A DNA stretch of 64,000 nucleotides from Gordonia sp. SL306 (GCF_026625785.1 NZ_CP113063.1:3720001-3784000), one strand, 5' to 3'. Positions 36,116-45,753 are shown, counted from the stretch's first letter. Notes: generated by a model not told the origin, from the sequence alone. A program made the numbers and translations.

Positions 36116-38287
36116 TCAGAGGATGGTGAGCATCTCGTGGTAGGTCGGTAGGGGCCAGAGATCGTCGGCGACTATGCTCTCCAGCTTGTCCGCGACGGTC
36201 CGGACATCGACCATCGCGGGGATCAGCGCCTTCAGCGCGTACTGGGCCTCGCCCTCGACGGTATCGGCGTGGAAGCCGCCGATGGCCTCCTCGAGCGTCA
36301 GCATCGCGGCGTAGAGATCCTTGGTGCTCTTGGTCACCGACATGAGGACCGGGTGGTCGGTCTCGACGCCCGCGGCCTTCAGACTGGCCGCGGTGCCTGC
36401 GAGTTCGCCCTGATAGCGGTTGGCGGCGGGCAGGATCATCGTCTTCGCGATCTCCAGGGTCTCCTTTGCTTCGACCAGCAGAGCGAGTGAGTACTGCTCC
36501 AGCACCACCTCCTTGCGTGCCTTCAGCTCACGGTTGCTCAGGATTCCGTACGCGCTCATGACCTCCTGGATGGCGGGCTCGTCGTACTGCGCCATCGCGT
36601 CGACGGTGGTCCGCAGGTTGAGCAGTCCCCGTGACGCCGCCTCCTCCTGCCATTCGTCGGAGTAACCGTTGCCGTTGAACACCACCTTGCCGTGCTCGAC
36701 GATGATCCCCTCGAGAACCTTCTGCACCGCCGCATCGAACTCCACGCCGTCGGCGAGTTCCTTCTCGAGGAAGTTAGCGACGTAGTCCAGGGATTCGGCC
36801 AGCATGGCGTTGATCGCGATCATCGGATCGGCGATCGACTGGTTGGAACCCGGCGCGCGGAACTCGAATCGGTTGCCGGTGAAGGCGAACGGGCTCGTCC
36901 GGTTACGGTCGCCGGCGTCGGCCTTGAGCGGTGGCAGGGTGTCGACGCCGAGCTCCAGCACGCCGGACTCCTTGCTGGCCTTGGCACCACCCTTGGCGAT
37001 CTGGTCGAAGACGTCCATCAGCTGCTCGCCGAGGAAGATCGAGATGATGGCAGGCGGCGCCTCGTTGGCGCCGAGTCGGTGATCGTTGGATGCCGACGCG
37101 ATGGACGCGCGGAGCAGCCCGCCGAACTTGTGCACGCCGCGGATGATGGCCGCGCAGAACACCAGGAACTGCTCGTTCTCGTGGGGGGTGTCGCCCGGGT
37201 TGAGCAGGTTGCCCTGATTGTTGTTGCCGAGCGAGAAGTTGACGTGTTTTCCGGAGCCGTTGACCCCGGCGAAGGGCTTCTCGTGCAGCAGGCAGACCAT
37301 GCCGTACCGCTCCGCGACGTTCTTCATCGTCGTCATCATCAGCTGCTGATGGTCGTGGGCGAGGTTGGACTTCTCGAAGACCGGTGCGAGCTCGAACTGT
37401 CCGGGGGCGACCTCGTTGTGGCGCGTCTTCGCGGGGATGCCCTGTTTGAACAGCTCCCGGTCGAGCTCGATCATGAAGGCCAGTACGCGGTCGGGGATGG
37501 CCCCGAAGTAGTGATCGTCGAATTCTTGTCCCTTGGACGGCTTGTCGCCGAACAGGGTTCGGCTCGCCGTCATGAGGTCGGGCCGGGCGAAGTAGAAGTG
37601 TCGGTCGATGAGGAAGTACTCCTGCTCGGCGCCCGCGTACGACACGACGGTGTCGACGTCGGCGTGGCCGAACAACCTCAGCACTCGCATGGCCTGCTTG
37701 CTCATCGCCTGCTGGCTGCGTAGCAGCGGGGTCTTCTTGTCCAGTGCCTCGCCGGTCCACGAGATGAAGATCGTGGGGATGCAGAGCGTGTTGCCGTTGG
37801 GGTTCTCCATGATGTAGGCCGGGCTGGTCACATCCCAGCCGGTGTACCCGCGGGCCTCGAAGGTGCCGCGCAGACCGCCGTTGGGGAAGCTCGAGGCATC
37901 CGGTTCGCCCTGCAACAGCGTCTTGCCCTGGAACTCTGCCAGCGACGCTCCCGACGAATCCGGTTCGAGGAACGAGTCGTGCTTCTCCGCGGTGAAGCCC
38001 GTGAGCGGATAGAAGACATGGGCGTAGTGCGACGCACCCTTCTCGATCGCCCAGTCCTTCATGGCCGACGCGACGTAGTCGGCCAGGGTGGGATCGAGCG
38101 GCGCACCCTTGTCGATGGTCGCCGAGACGGCCTTGAAGACGTGCTTGGGCAGGCGGGCCTTCATCACAGACAATGTGAAGACGTTGCGCCCGAAGGTGTC
38201 TGCCAATGGTTCCGGGAAGCCATCGGTTTCCACCGAGTAGTTCGTCACTGCCTCGATGGCTTGACGGCGGGACATGCTGCCACTCAT
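36116..38287 (-). CDS. glnN: Glutamine synthetase, type III
   Basis: 723 residues, the size of GSIII and far larger than GSI or GSII. The ATG at 38287 (MSGSMSRRQ) is chosen because AGGAG lies six bases upstream; a GTG 21 bp earlier would destroy that site. Motifs include [61 protein letters not shown] and SNQSIADPM. It makes glutamine from glutamate, ammonia and ATP. It is monocistronic here, between two repeat or degenerate regions. Mycobacteriales normally also carry GSI, so this is an extra isozyme. Confidence 0.93.
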   Translation of the reverse strand: MSGSMSRRQAIEAVTNYSVETDGFPEPLADTFGRNVFTLSVMKARLPKHVFKAVSATIDKGAPLDPTLADYVASAMKDWAIEKGASHYAHVFYPLTGFTAEKHDSFLEPDSSGASLAEFQGKTLLQGEPDASSFPNGGLRGTFEARGYTGWDVTSPAYIMENPNGNTLCIPTIFISWTGEALDKKTPLLRSQQAMSKQAMRVLRLFGHADVDTVVSYAGAEQEYFLIDRHFYFARPDLMTASRTLFGDKPSKGQEFDDHYFGAIPDRVLAFMIELDRELFKQGIPAKTRHNEVAPGQFELAPVFEKSNLAHDHQQLMMTTMKNVAERYGMVCLLHEKPFAGVNGSGKHVNFSLGNNNQGNLLNPGDTPHENEQFLVFCAAIIRGVHKFGGLLRASIASASNDHRLGANEAPPAIISIFLGEQLMDVFDQIAKGGAKASKESGVLELGVDTLPPLKADAGDRNRTSPFAFTGNRFEFRAPGSNQSIADPMIAINAMLAESLDYVANFLEKELADGVEFDAAVQKVLEGIIVEHGKVVFNGNGYSDEWQEEAASRGLLNLRTTVDAMAQYDEPAIQEVMSAYGILSNRELKARKEVVLEQYSLALLVEAKETLEIAKTMILPAANRYQGELAGTAASLKAAGVETDHPVLMSVTKSTKDLYAAMLTLEEAIGGFHADTVEGEAQYALKALIPAMVDVRTVADKLESIVADDLWPLPTYHEMLTIL

Positions 38288-38493
38288 TGTCACTCCTGGG
38301 ATCGTCACCTCGTCCTCGGCGTCGGGAGTGCATCGAGGGCGTTTCGTGGTGGTGCAAGCGATACGACGCTATGAGCAGGACATACCCGGGTCGTTTCCCC
38401 TGTGTGACGTGCGTGAAAACAGGCGTCACCAGTGTGACCTCCGCACGGGATCACGACGGTGGGGCGCTGACGGCCGACGCCCAGACGCGTGCG

Positions 38494-39138
38494 TCAGGAC
38501 AGATCGGACATGTCGAGTACGAACCGGTAGTGGACGTCGTTGCGGGCGAGCCGGTCGAGGGCCTTGTTCACTTGCCCCGATGGCAGAACCTCCACATCGG
38601 CGGTGATGTCATGGGCGGCGCAGAATTCCAGCATGGCTTCGGTCGCGGGTCGGCCGCCGCTGCCTGCCGAACTCAACTTTTTGCGCCCCACCAGCAGGTC
38701 GGTGGTCTGGACGGTGACCGGTCCGAGGTGCCCGAGGTGACTGAGCGTTCCGTCCATGGCGACCAAGCGGAGGTAGGGCTCGAGGTCGTGGGGAGCGGAG
38801 ATGGTGTCGATGACTACGTCGAACCGATCCCGGGCGGCCGCCATGTGGGTCGCGTCGGTGGAGATGATCAGATCGTGGGCGCCGAGTCGAGATGCGTCGG
38901 CGGCTTTGTCTTTCGATCGGCTGATCACGGAGGTCTCGGCACCGAGCGCGACGGCCAGTTTGATGGCGAGATGACCCAGCCCACCCAGGCCGGCCACGGC
39001 CACGCGCGTGCCGGAGCCCACACCGAGGGTGCGCAGCGGCTCCCAGACGGTGATTCCGGCGCAGAGCAGAGGTGCCGTGGCGGCCGGGTCGAGACCTGCG
39101 GGTAGGTGGTAGACGAATCCGTCGCGGCCTGGAACGAC
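38494..39138 (-). pseudogene. Zinc-type alcohol dehydrogenase, 5'-truncated
   Basis: The C-terminal part (about 210 residues) of a cinnamyl-alcohol-dehydrogenase-type NADP enzyme is intact: FVYHLPAGLDPAATAPLLCA, GSGTRVAVAGLGGLGHLAIK and a normal C-terminus FVLDMSDLS. Homology begins at VVPGRDGF (about 39138) and no catalytic zinc-binding N-terminal half (about 140 residues with CGICHSD-type motif) exists upstream in any frame. Translation could only start at an internal codon, so the product would lack the active site. The break coincides with the truncated start of a TetR gene on the other strand. Confidence 0.75.
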
Positions 39139-39140
39139 GC

Positions 39141-39404
39141 CCCGCCGGTCACCTCGTCGACGACGCCGACCGTTTGGACGACCACAAACTGCGCGCCATC
39201 GCCGAAGCGCAGGCTGCCGGCATCGTGCGACCGGGTGACCCGTTCGACGTGATGGCCATGGTCATCGCCATGTCCATGGCGTGGTCGCCGGTCAGCAATG
39301 TCTATGCGGCGAGTGCCCAGGAACCGGTCGACGCGCATGACCGCCGCCGCGCTCTGCTTCGCCAGACCGTCGCAGCCGCAGTGACAACGGCCGGCAACGG
39401 CTGA
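39141..39404 (+). pseudogene. TetR-family regulator, 5'-truncated
   Basis: About 85 C-terminal residues (HLVDDADRLDDHKLRAIAEA; PGDPFDVMAMVIAMSMAW; DAHDRRRALLRQTVAAAV) look like the ligand-binding end of a TetR regulator. No helix-turn-helix exists upstream; the frame instead runs into antisense alcohol dehydrogenase sequence. The missing N-terminus and the missing N-terminus of the dehydrogenase meet within about 10 bp, consistent with one deletion in a formerly divergent pair. Confidence 0.6.
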
Positions 39405-39490
39405 TCGGCCGGCGGGGAACATCGTGCGCTGCCGCATATCGAGCTCTTCGGCCTGGTGGCTCACGTGGGGATGAGTCACGTTCTTTCTGC

Positions 39491-40645
39491 TCATGTCGAG
39501 ACCTTCGCCGGCTGTCGAAGGCGCCCGACGTCGGGCGCCGTGATAGTCAGAGCGGCGACCACGATCCCGACCGCGACGCCGATCAGCGTGTCCATCACCC
39601 GGTCGAGGGCGGCAGACGGCGGGAGATCGGCGCTGAGTCCGGTCAGGAGCAGGGCCATCGGCGTCACCGCCACCGACGCGACCGCATAGTTGACGGGCGC
39701 GGTGATCTCCGCCGCCAACTGACAGATGACGATGACGAGCACGGCGCCCCAATAGTTGATACCGAGGCCGAGTAGCACGACGGCGATGATCGCGCCGCCG
39801 ACGTTGCCGAGCAGCCGCTGCACCCCCCGCTGAACGGTGACGTGATACGACACGCCCTGCATCGCGGCGATGGCGCCCATCGCGGCCCACATCGGATGGG
39901 AGAGTCCGGCGGCCGTGGCGATGGCTGCGCTGGCCGCCATCGCCACGACGATCCGAAGACTGTTGGCCACCAGCTCATGCCGAGGTCGACGAGTCAGGAT
40001 GGTCCAGAGCGATTCGTACTGAACCGGCGTGTTGTCGGTAATAGGGCGCAGCTGCGTCGGGCGGATGCGCGACCACGTGCCTCGCAGGAGCCACGGCGCC
40101 AGGGAGGCCACCGCGCCACAGACGGTGCCGATGACTGTTGCGATCACGGTGCGGCGCAGATCTGAGGCACTGTCGACAAATCCCATCGAGCCGGTGGCCG
40201 CGAAGACGAAGATGATCGCGCCGGGTCCGGCCATGCGGAGGGTGCCGACGAGCAGTGCCGCGCAGCCTCCCAGGATTGAGATCGTTGCGATCTGCACCGT
40301 GATCGACGCATCGGTCAATCCGAGGGCTGCGCCGATCCCGACAGCTGTGACGATCCCGATGCCCAGTACGCCGAGCCGCCCCACCCGCACGCGGTACGGA
40401 TCCGGGCGACAGAAGGCCGACGTCACCGCCCCCAGTGCGGCGAAGCCTGCGACGTCGCGAGATCCGAGTAGTCCACTCACCACCAGGACGATGCCGACCG
40501 CGATGCTGACCCGGATCGGGGCCGCGACACCGGCCCGACTCATGTCGAAGGTCGACACAGAGGACCGCCACACCGAGGGTTGCACGGCATGAACGAGGGC
40601 GGATTGCCGATGACGGACGTGGTCGCCCAGGGTGCCGGTGCGCAT
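39491..40645 (-). CDS. FUSC-family membrane protein (aromatic-acid exporter-like)
   Basis: 384 residues from the ATG at 40645; an internal ATG at 40543 (MSRAGVAAP) is an alternative. About ten to twelve membrane segments occur in two similar halves separated by a soluble loop (WSRIRPTQLRPITDNTPVQY). The second half has the FUSC signature AAGLSHPMWAAMGAIAAMQG with VQRGVQRLLGNVGGAIIAVV. FUSC proteins export aromatic acids or drugs. It is divergent from a MarR regulator with a palindrome between them, so export is probably induced by a MarR ligand such as a phenolic compound. Confidence 0.8.
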   Translation of the reverse strand: MRTGTLGDHVRHRQSALVHAVQPSVWRSSVSTFDMSRAGVAAPIRVSIAVGIVLVVSGLLGSRDVAGFAALGAVTSAFCRPDPYRVRVGRLGVLGIGIVTAVGIGAALGLTDASITVQIATISILGGCAALLVGTLRMAGPGAIIFVFAATGSMGFVDSASDLRRTVIATVIGTVCGAVASLAPWLLRGTWSRIRPTQLRPITDNTPVQYESLWTILTRRPRHELVANSLRIVVAMAASAAIATAAGLSHPMWAAMGAIAAMQGVSYHVTVQRGVQRLLGNVGGAIIAVVLLGLGINYWGAVLVIVICQLAAEITAPVNYAVASVAVTPMALLLTGLSADLPPSAALDRVMDTLIGVAVGIVVAALTITAPDVGRLRQPAKVST

Positions 40646-40649
40646 GGAG

Positions 40650-40684
40650 AGTTACTTTACCACTATTTCATTGGTAAAATAACT
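40650..40684. promoter_or_regulatory. MarR operator candidate
   Basis: Imperfect 35-bp inverted repeat: AGTTACTTTACCA on the left and TGGTAAAATAACT on the right, around a 9-bp centre. It lies between the FUSC gene and the marR gene and is strikingly AT-rich for this genome. Its form fits MarR-family operators. Confidence 0.72.
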
Positions 40685-40699
40685 GCCCGGATCTACCAT

Positions 40700-41239
40700 G
40701 TGAGCGTGAGCACCCCACCGGCGCCGGGAACGCAGCCGGCCGACCGCATCCCGGTCACGCCCGATCTCGTCGACCGCATCCAGCAGGAATGGGCGCAGGC
40801 GTACCCGCAGTTCGACGTCGGCCCGATCGGGGTGCTCGGCCGTATCCAACACATCGCGACCGTCAGCAGTCACCGGCTCGACCGGCATCTCGAACCGCAC
40901 GGTGTCACCCGATCGGAGTACGACGTGCTCGGGGCGCTCGCGCGCTCGGATCGGCCGCTGCGCGCCAGTGAGGTGGTGTCGACGACCATGCTGAGCGGTG
41001 CGTCGATCACCAAGATCACCGAGAGTCTCTCGCGTCGGGGCCTGCTGGAACGCCGAAAGTCGGAGCGCGACGGACGTGTCGTCCTGCTGGAACTGACCGA
41101 TGACGGCCGTGCCGTGGTGGATGACGAGCTGCCACGGCGGCTCGCCGACGACGAGCGGGCACTCGCCGGCCTGACGCCAGACGAACGGGAGTCCCTCGCG
41201 GCGCTGCTGCGCAAGATCTCGGCCGCGGTCGGCAGCTGA
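40700..41239 (+). CDS. MarR-family regulator
   Basis: 179 residues from the GTG at 40700. Earlier in-frame starts would place the operator inside the coding region and add unlike sequence. Winged helix: TRSEYDVLGALARS, RASEVVSTTMLSGASITKITES, LERRKSERDGRVVLLELTDDG. The N-terminus resembles MarR proteins with an extended helix (VDRIQQEWAQAYPQFD). It probably represses itself and the divergent FUSC exporter through the palindrome at 40650-40684. A ligand such as an aromatic acid is inferred from the exporter. Confidence 0.87.
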   Translation: MSVSTPPAPGTQPADRIPVTPDLVDRIQQEWAQAYPQFDVGPIGVLGRIQHIATVSSHRLDRHLEPHGVTRSEYDVLGALARSDRPLRASEVVSTTMLSGASITKITESLSRRGLLERRKSERDGRVVLLELTDDGRAVVDDELPRRLADDERALAGLTPDERESLAALLRKISAAVGS

Positions 41240-41293
41240 CGTCGAGACCGGGTCACGTCCGCCGTGGCCGCGACGACGGGCATAGTGGGACCC

Positions 41294-41959
41294 ATGGAGT
41301 TGCACGACGTCATGCGGACCACGTTCGCCGCACGCGAGTTCACCGACGATCCATTGCCCGACGATGTGTTGTGGCGCATCCTCGACGACGCACGATTCGC
41401 CCCCAGCGGCGGGAACCGGCAGGGCGCACACATCGTGGTGGTACGCGATGCCGAGACGAAGAGTCGGCTCAGTCAACTCGGGGAGGCGACCGTCCGCCGC
41501 TACATCGCCCAGATCAAGGCCGGTGAGAAACCGTGGAACCCGTTGTATCCCACCAGGGTTCCCCAGGATGTGATCGACGGTACCGAGGTGCCGGACAGTT
41601 TTGTGGTGCCGATCCGGACCGCGCCGGTGGTCTTGGTGGTGACCGTCGACCTCGCCGTGGTGGCCGCGACCGACCAGGATCTCGATCGGGTCGGCCTGGT
41701 CAGCGGGGCGTCGGTCTACCCGCTGGTGTGGAACATCCTGCTCGGTGCCCGGCAGGAGGGATTCGGCGGCACCATCACATCGATGGCCGTCCCGCAGGAG
41801 ACGGAGGCCCGGGAACTGTTGGGGCTGCCCGAGACCCACGCTCTCGCCGCCGTCGTCCCCATCGGCAGGCCGGTGCGTCAGTTGACCAAACTGCGGCGTC
41901 AGCCACTCGCCGAGTTCGTGACGCGTGAGCGCTTCGACGGGCCACCCCTCACACCGTGA
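41294..41959 (+). CDS. Nitroreductase-family flavoprotein
   Basis: 221 residues from the ATG at 41294 (MELHDVMRTTFAAREF). FMN-binding features of the family are the N-terminal Arg of TTFAAREFTDDPLP, APSGGNRQGAHIVVVRD, and the C-terminal GGTITSMAVPQETEARELLGLPE with VPIGRPVR. It would reduce nitro, quinone or enone substrates with NAD(P)H. The actual substrate is unknown. It follows marR by 54 bp on the same strand and could be co-transcribed; the next gene converges 3 bp away. Confidence 0.85.
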   Translation: MELHDVMRTTFAAREFTDDPLPDDVLWRILDDARFAPSGGNRQGAHIVVVRDAETKSRLSQLGEATVRRYIAQIKAGEKPWNPLYPTRVPQDVIDGTEVPDSFVVPIRTAPVVLVVTVDLAVVAATDQDLDRVGLVSGASVYPLVWNILLGARQEGFGGTITSMAVPQETEARELLGLPETHALAAVVPIGRPVRQLTKLRRQPLAEFVTRERFDGPPLTP

Positions 41960-41962
41960 TCG

Positions 41963-43399
41963 TCACGCCGGGCGGATGGACGCGACCGCCGCCGCGATGC
42001 CGGCGAGCGCGAGTGCCGCGAAACCGAACGTCAGGAATCGTGCCGACATGACGGTCTGATCGCCTGCGGTCCCGACCGATGCGCCGACGCTGACCAGCAG
42101 GCCCGCTGTCGCGGAGCCGAAGGTGTTGGCCACCATCTGCACGGTGTTCACACCCGCTGATGCCCGGGCCGCCTCGGCGTCGTCGGGGGTGATGGTCATC
42201 GCGGCCGTGGCGATGTGTGGAAACGCCATCCCGATCCCGGTGCCCGCGACGAACAGCGCCACGAACCAGCCGGCGATTGCCGCACTGCTCGAACCGGACT
42301 GCAGCACACCGTATGCCGCCAGCCCGACGGCCAGGAACGCCGGTCCCGCGACCCGGACAACCCGGGCGCGCCGTCCGTCCGCCCACGTGGTGCTCGCGAT
42401 CTGGGCCGACGACCAGCCCCAGGACAGCGCGGCGCCCAGCATGCCTGCGAGGAGGGGGCCCATTCCGGCGATCTCCTGGCCGAACAGGGGGATGAACGCT
42501 TCCGAGGTCGAGCCGACAGACAGCACCGCAATCGACACATAGATCCACTTCAGCGGGTTGTGCGTGGTGTAGGTGAGGCGGGGGAGGAGGCCTGCGCGTC
42601 GTCGCCGATCGACCACCACGAACCCGAGTGTGGCGATCAGGGCCACGCCGATGAGAACGAGCACGGTCGACCCGCCGTCGACCACGCTCGCCACCGAGAC
42701 GGCGACCGTCGCGAGGACGACCAGCGCGAGGGATGAGATCGGCAGTGGTGTGGGTGCGGTGTCGTCGCGGCGGCGGGCGGGCAAGGCCCGCAGCGCGAGC
42801 GCGGTGATGATCGCAGTGGCGACGACCAGAAGCCAGAACGACCCACGCCAGAAACCGATCTGGGCGAAGAGGCCGCCGAGGACCGGTCCGATCAGGTTGC
42901 CGACGCCCCACATCGCGGACGTGAGGCCGACTGCGCGCACCCAGAGCCGCTCGGGAAGGGCCAGGCGGATGACGGCAAACGACAACCCGGTCAGCAGGCC
43001 ACCGCCGATGCCCTGGATTGCTCTGCCGCCCAGCATGATCGGCATGGTGGGGGTGAGCGCGCACACGAGTGACCCGACGCCGAACAGGCCGAAGGCGATC
43101 AGGTAGGAACGGCGGGCTCCCCAGCGGGTGAGGGTGCGGGTGACCAGCATCGAGGAGAACACCGACGTGATCAGGAAGACGGTCATCACCCACGCGTACA
43201 GGCGCTCACCGCCGATGTCGGCAACGGCACTCGGCAGGGATGCCGCCGTGAGATAGGTGTTGATGGCGAACACCGCGATGCCGCCGGCGAACACGGCGAC
43301 CGCAGCGCGGTACTCACGAGCGAAGAGCTCGCGCCAGCTGCCTGCCAGCGGTGGCGTCGGGTCGGCAGCACCCGGACGTTGAGAAGGCCGCTCCGACAT
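41963..43399 (-). CDS. MFS multidrug-type transporter
   Basis: 478 residues from the ATG at 43399 (MSERPSQRPG); an upstream in-frame start adds 12 residues. About 12-14 membrane segments. The MFS motif A-like loop is TLTRWGARRSYLIAFGLF and the antiporter-type motif C-like stretch is GLTSAMWGVGNLIGPVLGG. This fits the DHA2 or related drug:proton antiporters. Substrate unknown. It converges on the nitroreductase gene and lies just beyond the VKOR gene, without clear operon links. Confidence 0.85.
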   Translation of the reverse strand: MSERPSQRPGAADPTPPLAGSWRELFAREYRAAVAVFAGGIAVFAINTYLTAASLPSAVADIGGERLYAWVMTVFLITSVFSSMLVTRTLTRWGARRSYLIAFGLFGVGSLVCALTPTMPIMLGGRAIQGIGGGLLTGLSFAVIRLALPERLWVRAVGLTSAMWGVGNLIGPVLGGLFAQIGFWRGSFWLLVVATAIITALALRALPARRRDDTAPTPLPISSLALVVLATVAVSVASVVDGGSTVLVLIGVALIATLGFVVVDRRRRAGLLPRLTYTTHNPLKWIYVSIAVLSVGSTSEAFIPLFGQEIAGMGPLLAGMLGAALSWGWSSAQIASTTWADGRRARVVRVAGPAFLAVGLAAYGVLQSGSSSAAIAGWFVALFVAGTGIGMAFPHIATAAMTITPDDAEAARASAGVNTVQMVANTFGSATAGLLVSVGASVGTAGDQTVMSARFLTFGFAALALAGIAAAVASIRPA

Positions 43400-43456
43400 G
43401 GTCCGAGGATTGCCGGAATGGCGGACGTCGGTCAAGTCAGCGTCCGCAGGCGCCGA

Positions 43457-44083
43457 TCAGATCAGGGTCGACCAGTAATCCCAGAACTCCACGCCGATCG
43501 CCACGATCACGATGGCGTACCAGACGATGAGCAGCGGCCAGAGCCATGACCGGATGAACCTGGCCCAAGGTGCCTCGCCGAGGGATCGCCCGATGGCGAG
43601 GATCAGGATGATCGGCGTGATCACCCACACGACCATGCAGTAGGGGCACAGGGCGTGAATCCGATAGAGGCTCTGGAAGATCAGGTAGTGGATGAACACG
43701 ACGCCTGCCGCGGAGCCCAGCGCCAGTCCCGCCCAGAACCACCGCGGCAGGTCGATGCGGGCGACGGACTGCACCCCGATGACGACGACCACCGCGAACG
43801 CGGCGATGCCGATGTACGGATTGGGGAAGCCGAAGAACGCGGCCTGATCGGTGACCATCACAGAACCGCAGGACAGCACCGGGTTCAGGCTGCAACTGGG
43901 GCGGTAGGACGGGTCCAGGAAGAGTTTGTACCGCTCGACCGACAACGTGAACGCAGCGAGCAGACCCAGCGCGCCGGCGACCAGCAGCACGATCGCCGCG
44001 ACCGGCGAGAGGCCCGTGCGGGTGCCCTGGACCACCGGTTCGGCGATTTCCTCGGTCTCGGCCGGTTGCGCCCCGTCCGTCAT
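43457..44083 (-). CDS. Vitamin K epoxide reductase (VKOR) family disulfide-forming protein
   Basis: 208 residues with about five membrane helices. The loop cysteines are in CSLNPVLSC and the active-site pair in CPYC, as in bacterial VKOR. It reoxidises DsbA-like thioredoxins, passing electrons to quinone. The gene starts 4 bp after the DsbA-like gene on the same strand, the usual actinobacterial pairing. That partner gene is frameshifted in this sequence, which questions whether the pathway works in this strain or whether the base call is wrong. Confidence 0.9.
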   Translation of the reverse strand: MTDGAQPAETEEIAEPVVQGTRTGLSPVAAIVLLVAGALGLLAAFTLSVERYKLFLDPSYRPSCSLNPVLSCGSVMVTDQAAFFGFPNPYIGIAAFAVVVVIGVQSVARIDLPRWFWAGLALGSAAGVVFIHYLIFQSLYRIHALCPYCMVVWVITPIILILAIGRSLGEAPWARFIRSWLWPLLIVWYAIVIVAIGVEFWDYWSTLI

Positions 44084-44087
44084 CGGG

Positions 44088-44826
44088 TCATCCCGCCAGT
44101 GCTTGCTCGACGCGTGCCTTCAGGTCCTCCGGGGTGGTGAGCTGGAGGTCCTGGCCGTTCAACCGCACCGTCGGGGTCGAGTTCACGCCGCTCTGGGTGA
44201 CGTCCTGGGTCTGCTGGGTGACCCAGTCCTTGAACTGGCCGTCGGTGATACAGGAGTTGACGTTGGACGCGCCGGCCTCCTTGGCAATGCTGTTGAGCTC
44301 GCTGTCGGGCAGTCCTGCGGCCACCCTCCTCGGGCTGACGCTGGTAGAGCAGGTCGTGGAATTTCTGCCACACCCCGAAGTCGCCGCCGCCCGCGGTGGA
44401 CTCCGCGACACAGGCCGAGGCGTTCGCCGATCGCGTCGAGTACTGGGTGCTCGAGGAGCGGTCGAGGATCGCGATCGGGTGGTAGTCGACGGCCACCTGC
44501 GGGTTCTCGCGGAGTTCGGCGATCGTTGCGCCGAACGATTCCTCGAATTGTCGGCAGGCCGGACATTGGAAGTCCTCGATGACGGTGAGGACGGCCTTGG
44601 GCTGGGTGCCGGCAGGCGCCTTGGTGACCCGGAATGCGCCCGTGTCGGTGGCGACGCTCACCTGAGAGCCGCTACCGGTGTCCGACTCGTTGGACATCAC
44701 CGCCCACAAACCCACGGCCACGGCCACGGCGATCAGCACGACGACGGCGCCGACCCGGATGAGGATCGAGCGTCGTCGCTCCGCCTGACGCGGGTCGACG
44801 ATCGGTTTGCGGGACGATTGACTCAC
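44088..44826 (-). pseudogene. DsbA-like thiol oxidase, frameshifted
   Basis: The frame starting at 44826 encodes a membrane anchor (about residues 21-44) and a thioredoxin-fold domain with the redox motif FQCPACRQFEE (C88, C91), continuing normally to LLYQRQPEEGG. There it shifts to nonsense, while the correct continuation (GLPDSELNSIAKEAGASNVN to LKARVEQALAG) is in another frame ending at 44088. The region length is 3n+1, so one extra base near 44317-44322 (GCGGCC context) explains it; corrected, the protein would be 245 residues. Either a real mutation or a sequencing error in a GC run. Partner of the VKOR gene 4 bp downstream. Confidence 0.8.
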
Positions 44827-45217
44827 AATTCCTCCGGGGGTCGGTACGCAACGCCGTTTTCGATATCAGCCGCTATGACGCACATCGGAATCGTCGACGG
44901 CCATGAGGCGCGCCTCCCGTGATCCACTCGCCCCCGCGGCCAGGCGCGCGGGTGGCGAGATGTCGGAATCCGGGGTCGCTGCCACGCCGCCACTCTAACG
45001 GAGGTGGTCTGTGAAGACGGTAAGGAGTTGCCGGGTGCGCCGGGCGGTCCGTCGTCGGGGCCGGAACCCGGCCAAACCGTGCCGATCCGCCGGGGACGCC
45101 GTGTCGTAGACTCCAAGGGTCCGATCGGCCCCGAGCGGCCCGCCGGACCGCGACCGGCACGAACGTCGAGGAAGAACCCCGCAGCGGGCGGCCGCCTCGA
45201 CATCACCGTCGGTCCCC
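44827..45217. other. Non-coding stretch before tRNA-Arg
   Basis: About 390 bp without a credible gene. Open frames exist on both strands but have no recognisable fold or clear ribosome-binding site. The region should hold the promoters of the DsbA-like gene and the tRNA. Confidence 0.5.
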
Positions 45218-45290
45218 GCCTCAGTAGCTCAGGGGATAGAGCATTCCTCTCCTAAAGGAAGGGTCGCAGGTTCGAATCCTGCCTGGGGCA
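45218..45290 (+). tRNA. tRNA-Arg (anticodon CCT)
   Basis: A 73-base cloverleaf: 7-bp acceptor stem (GCCTCAG with CTGGGGC), D arm GCTC/GAGC, anticodon stem TTCCT/AGGAA with loop CTCCTAA giving anticodon CCT, T arm GCAGG/CCTGC with loop TTCGAAT, and discriminator A. The 3' CCA is not encoded. It reads AGG codons. Confidence 0.95.
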
Positions 45291-45299
45291 CCCTGAACT

Positions 45300-45441
45300 T
45301 TGCCGGCCTCCGGCCGGTGTGCGCCCACTGAGTTTTTGAAAGAGATTGATGCGGGCGCACCGTGACATCCTTGCCGGCCTCCGGCCGGTGTGCGCCCACT
45401 GAGTTGTTTGAAAAGATTCATGCGGGCGCACCGTGACATCC
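45300..45441. repeat. 71-bp tandem duplication after tRNA-Arg
   Basis: Two consecutive 71-bp units (45300-45370 and 45371-45441), nearly identical, each beginning TTGCCGGCCTCCGGCCGG and ending CACCGTGACATCC. Each unit can fold: a GCCGGCC hairpin and a longer pairing of GGTGTGCGCCC with GGGCGCACC. They start 10 bp behind the tRNA, so may act as tandem terminators or processed tails. No integrase or phage gene is nearby. Confidence 0.75.
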
Positions 45442-45753
45442 TCGGCCGCACCCGTGTCCACACCAGACGTCGATCGAAATCCCTGATCGCACATCGCCGA
45501 CTCACATTCTTGATCTCCCGTCGAAATCGATTGTTTTGCGCCGCCTGAAGGGCGGCGGTGGCCTCTACCTGCGCGGTCGCTTTCCTGAGGTTCCACGATC
45601 GCAATCCAGGTACTTTCGGCGATCACTTTCTCGGATTGCCATGTGCTATGTGCGACATTGAGGCAAATTGTTGTTTTGGGCGGATTTTTCGCCGTTTCGA
45701 TGCAACCAAGTCGATGACAAACGAGTTCGAGTGAGGCGAGGTCGAGGAAGGCT
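45442..45753. other. Intergenic region before LGFP gene
   Basis: About 310 bp, less GC-rich than the genome average, without a credible gene. It probably carries the promoter of the LGFP-repeat gene, whose ATG follows GAGGAAGG. Confidence 0.5.

Noticed and set aside
35461-36129. 222-codon plus-strand frame with ADSNPYP-like repeats
   Set aside because: The frame stays open only because the 21-bp unit is a multiple of three; it starts inside the dksA-like gene in another frame and lacks its own start signals.
45218-45290. tRNA-Arg as an integration site for a genomic island
   Set aside because: No integrase, phage gene or repeated tRNA 3' end was seen on either side.
45221-45604. Minus-strand frame with a GRIRTCDPSFRR-type peptide over tRNA-Arg
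   Set aside because: This is the well-known spurious translation of the reverse complement of a tRNA gene plus the tandem repeats.
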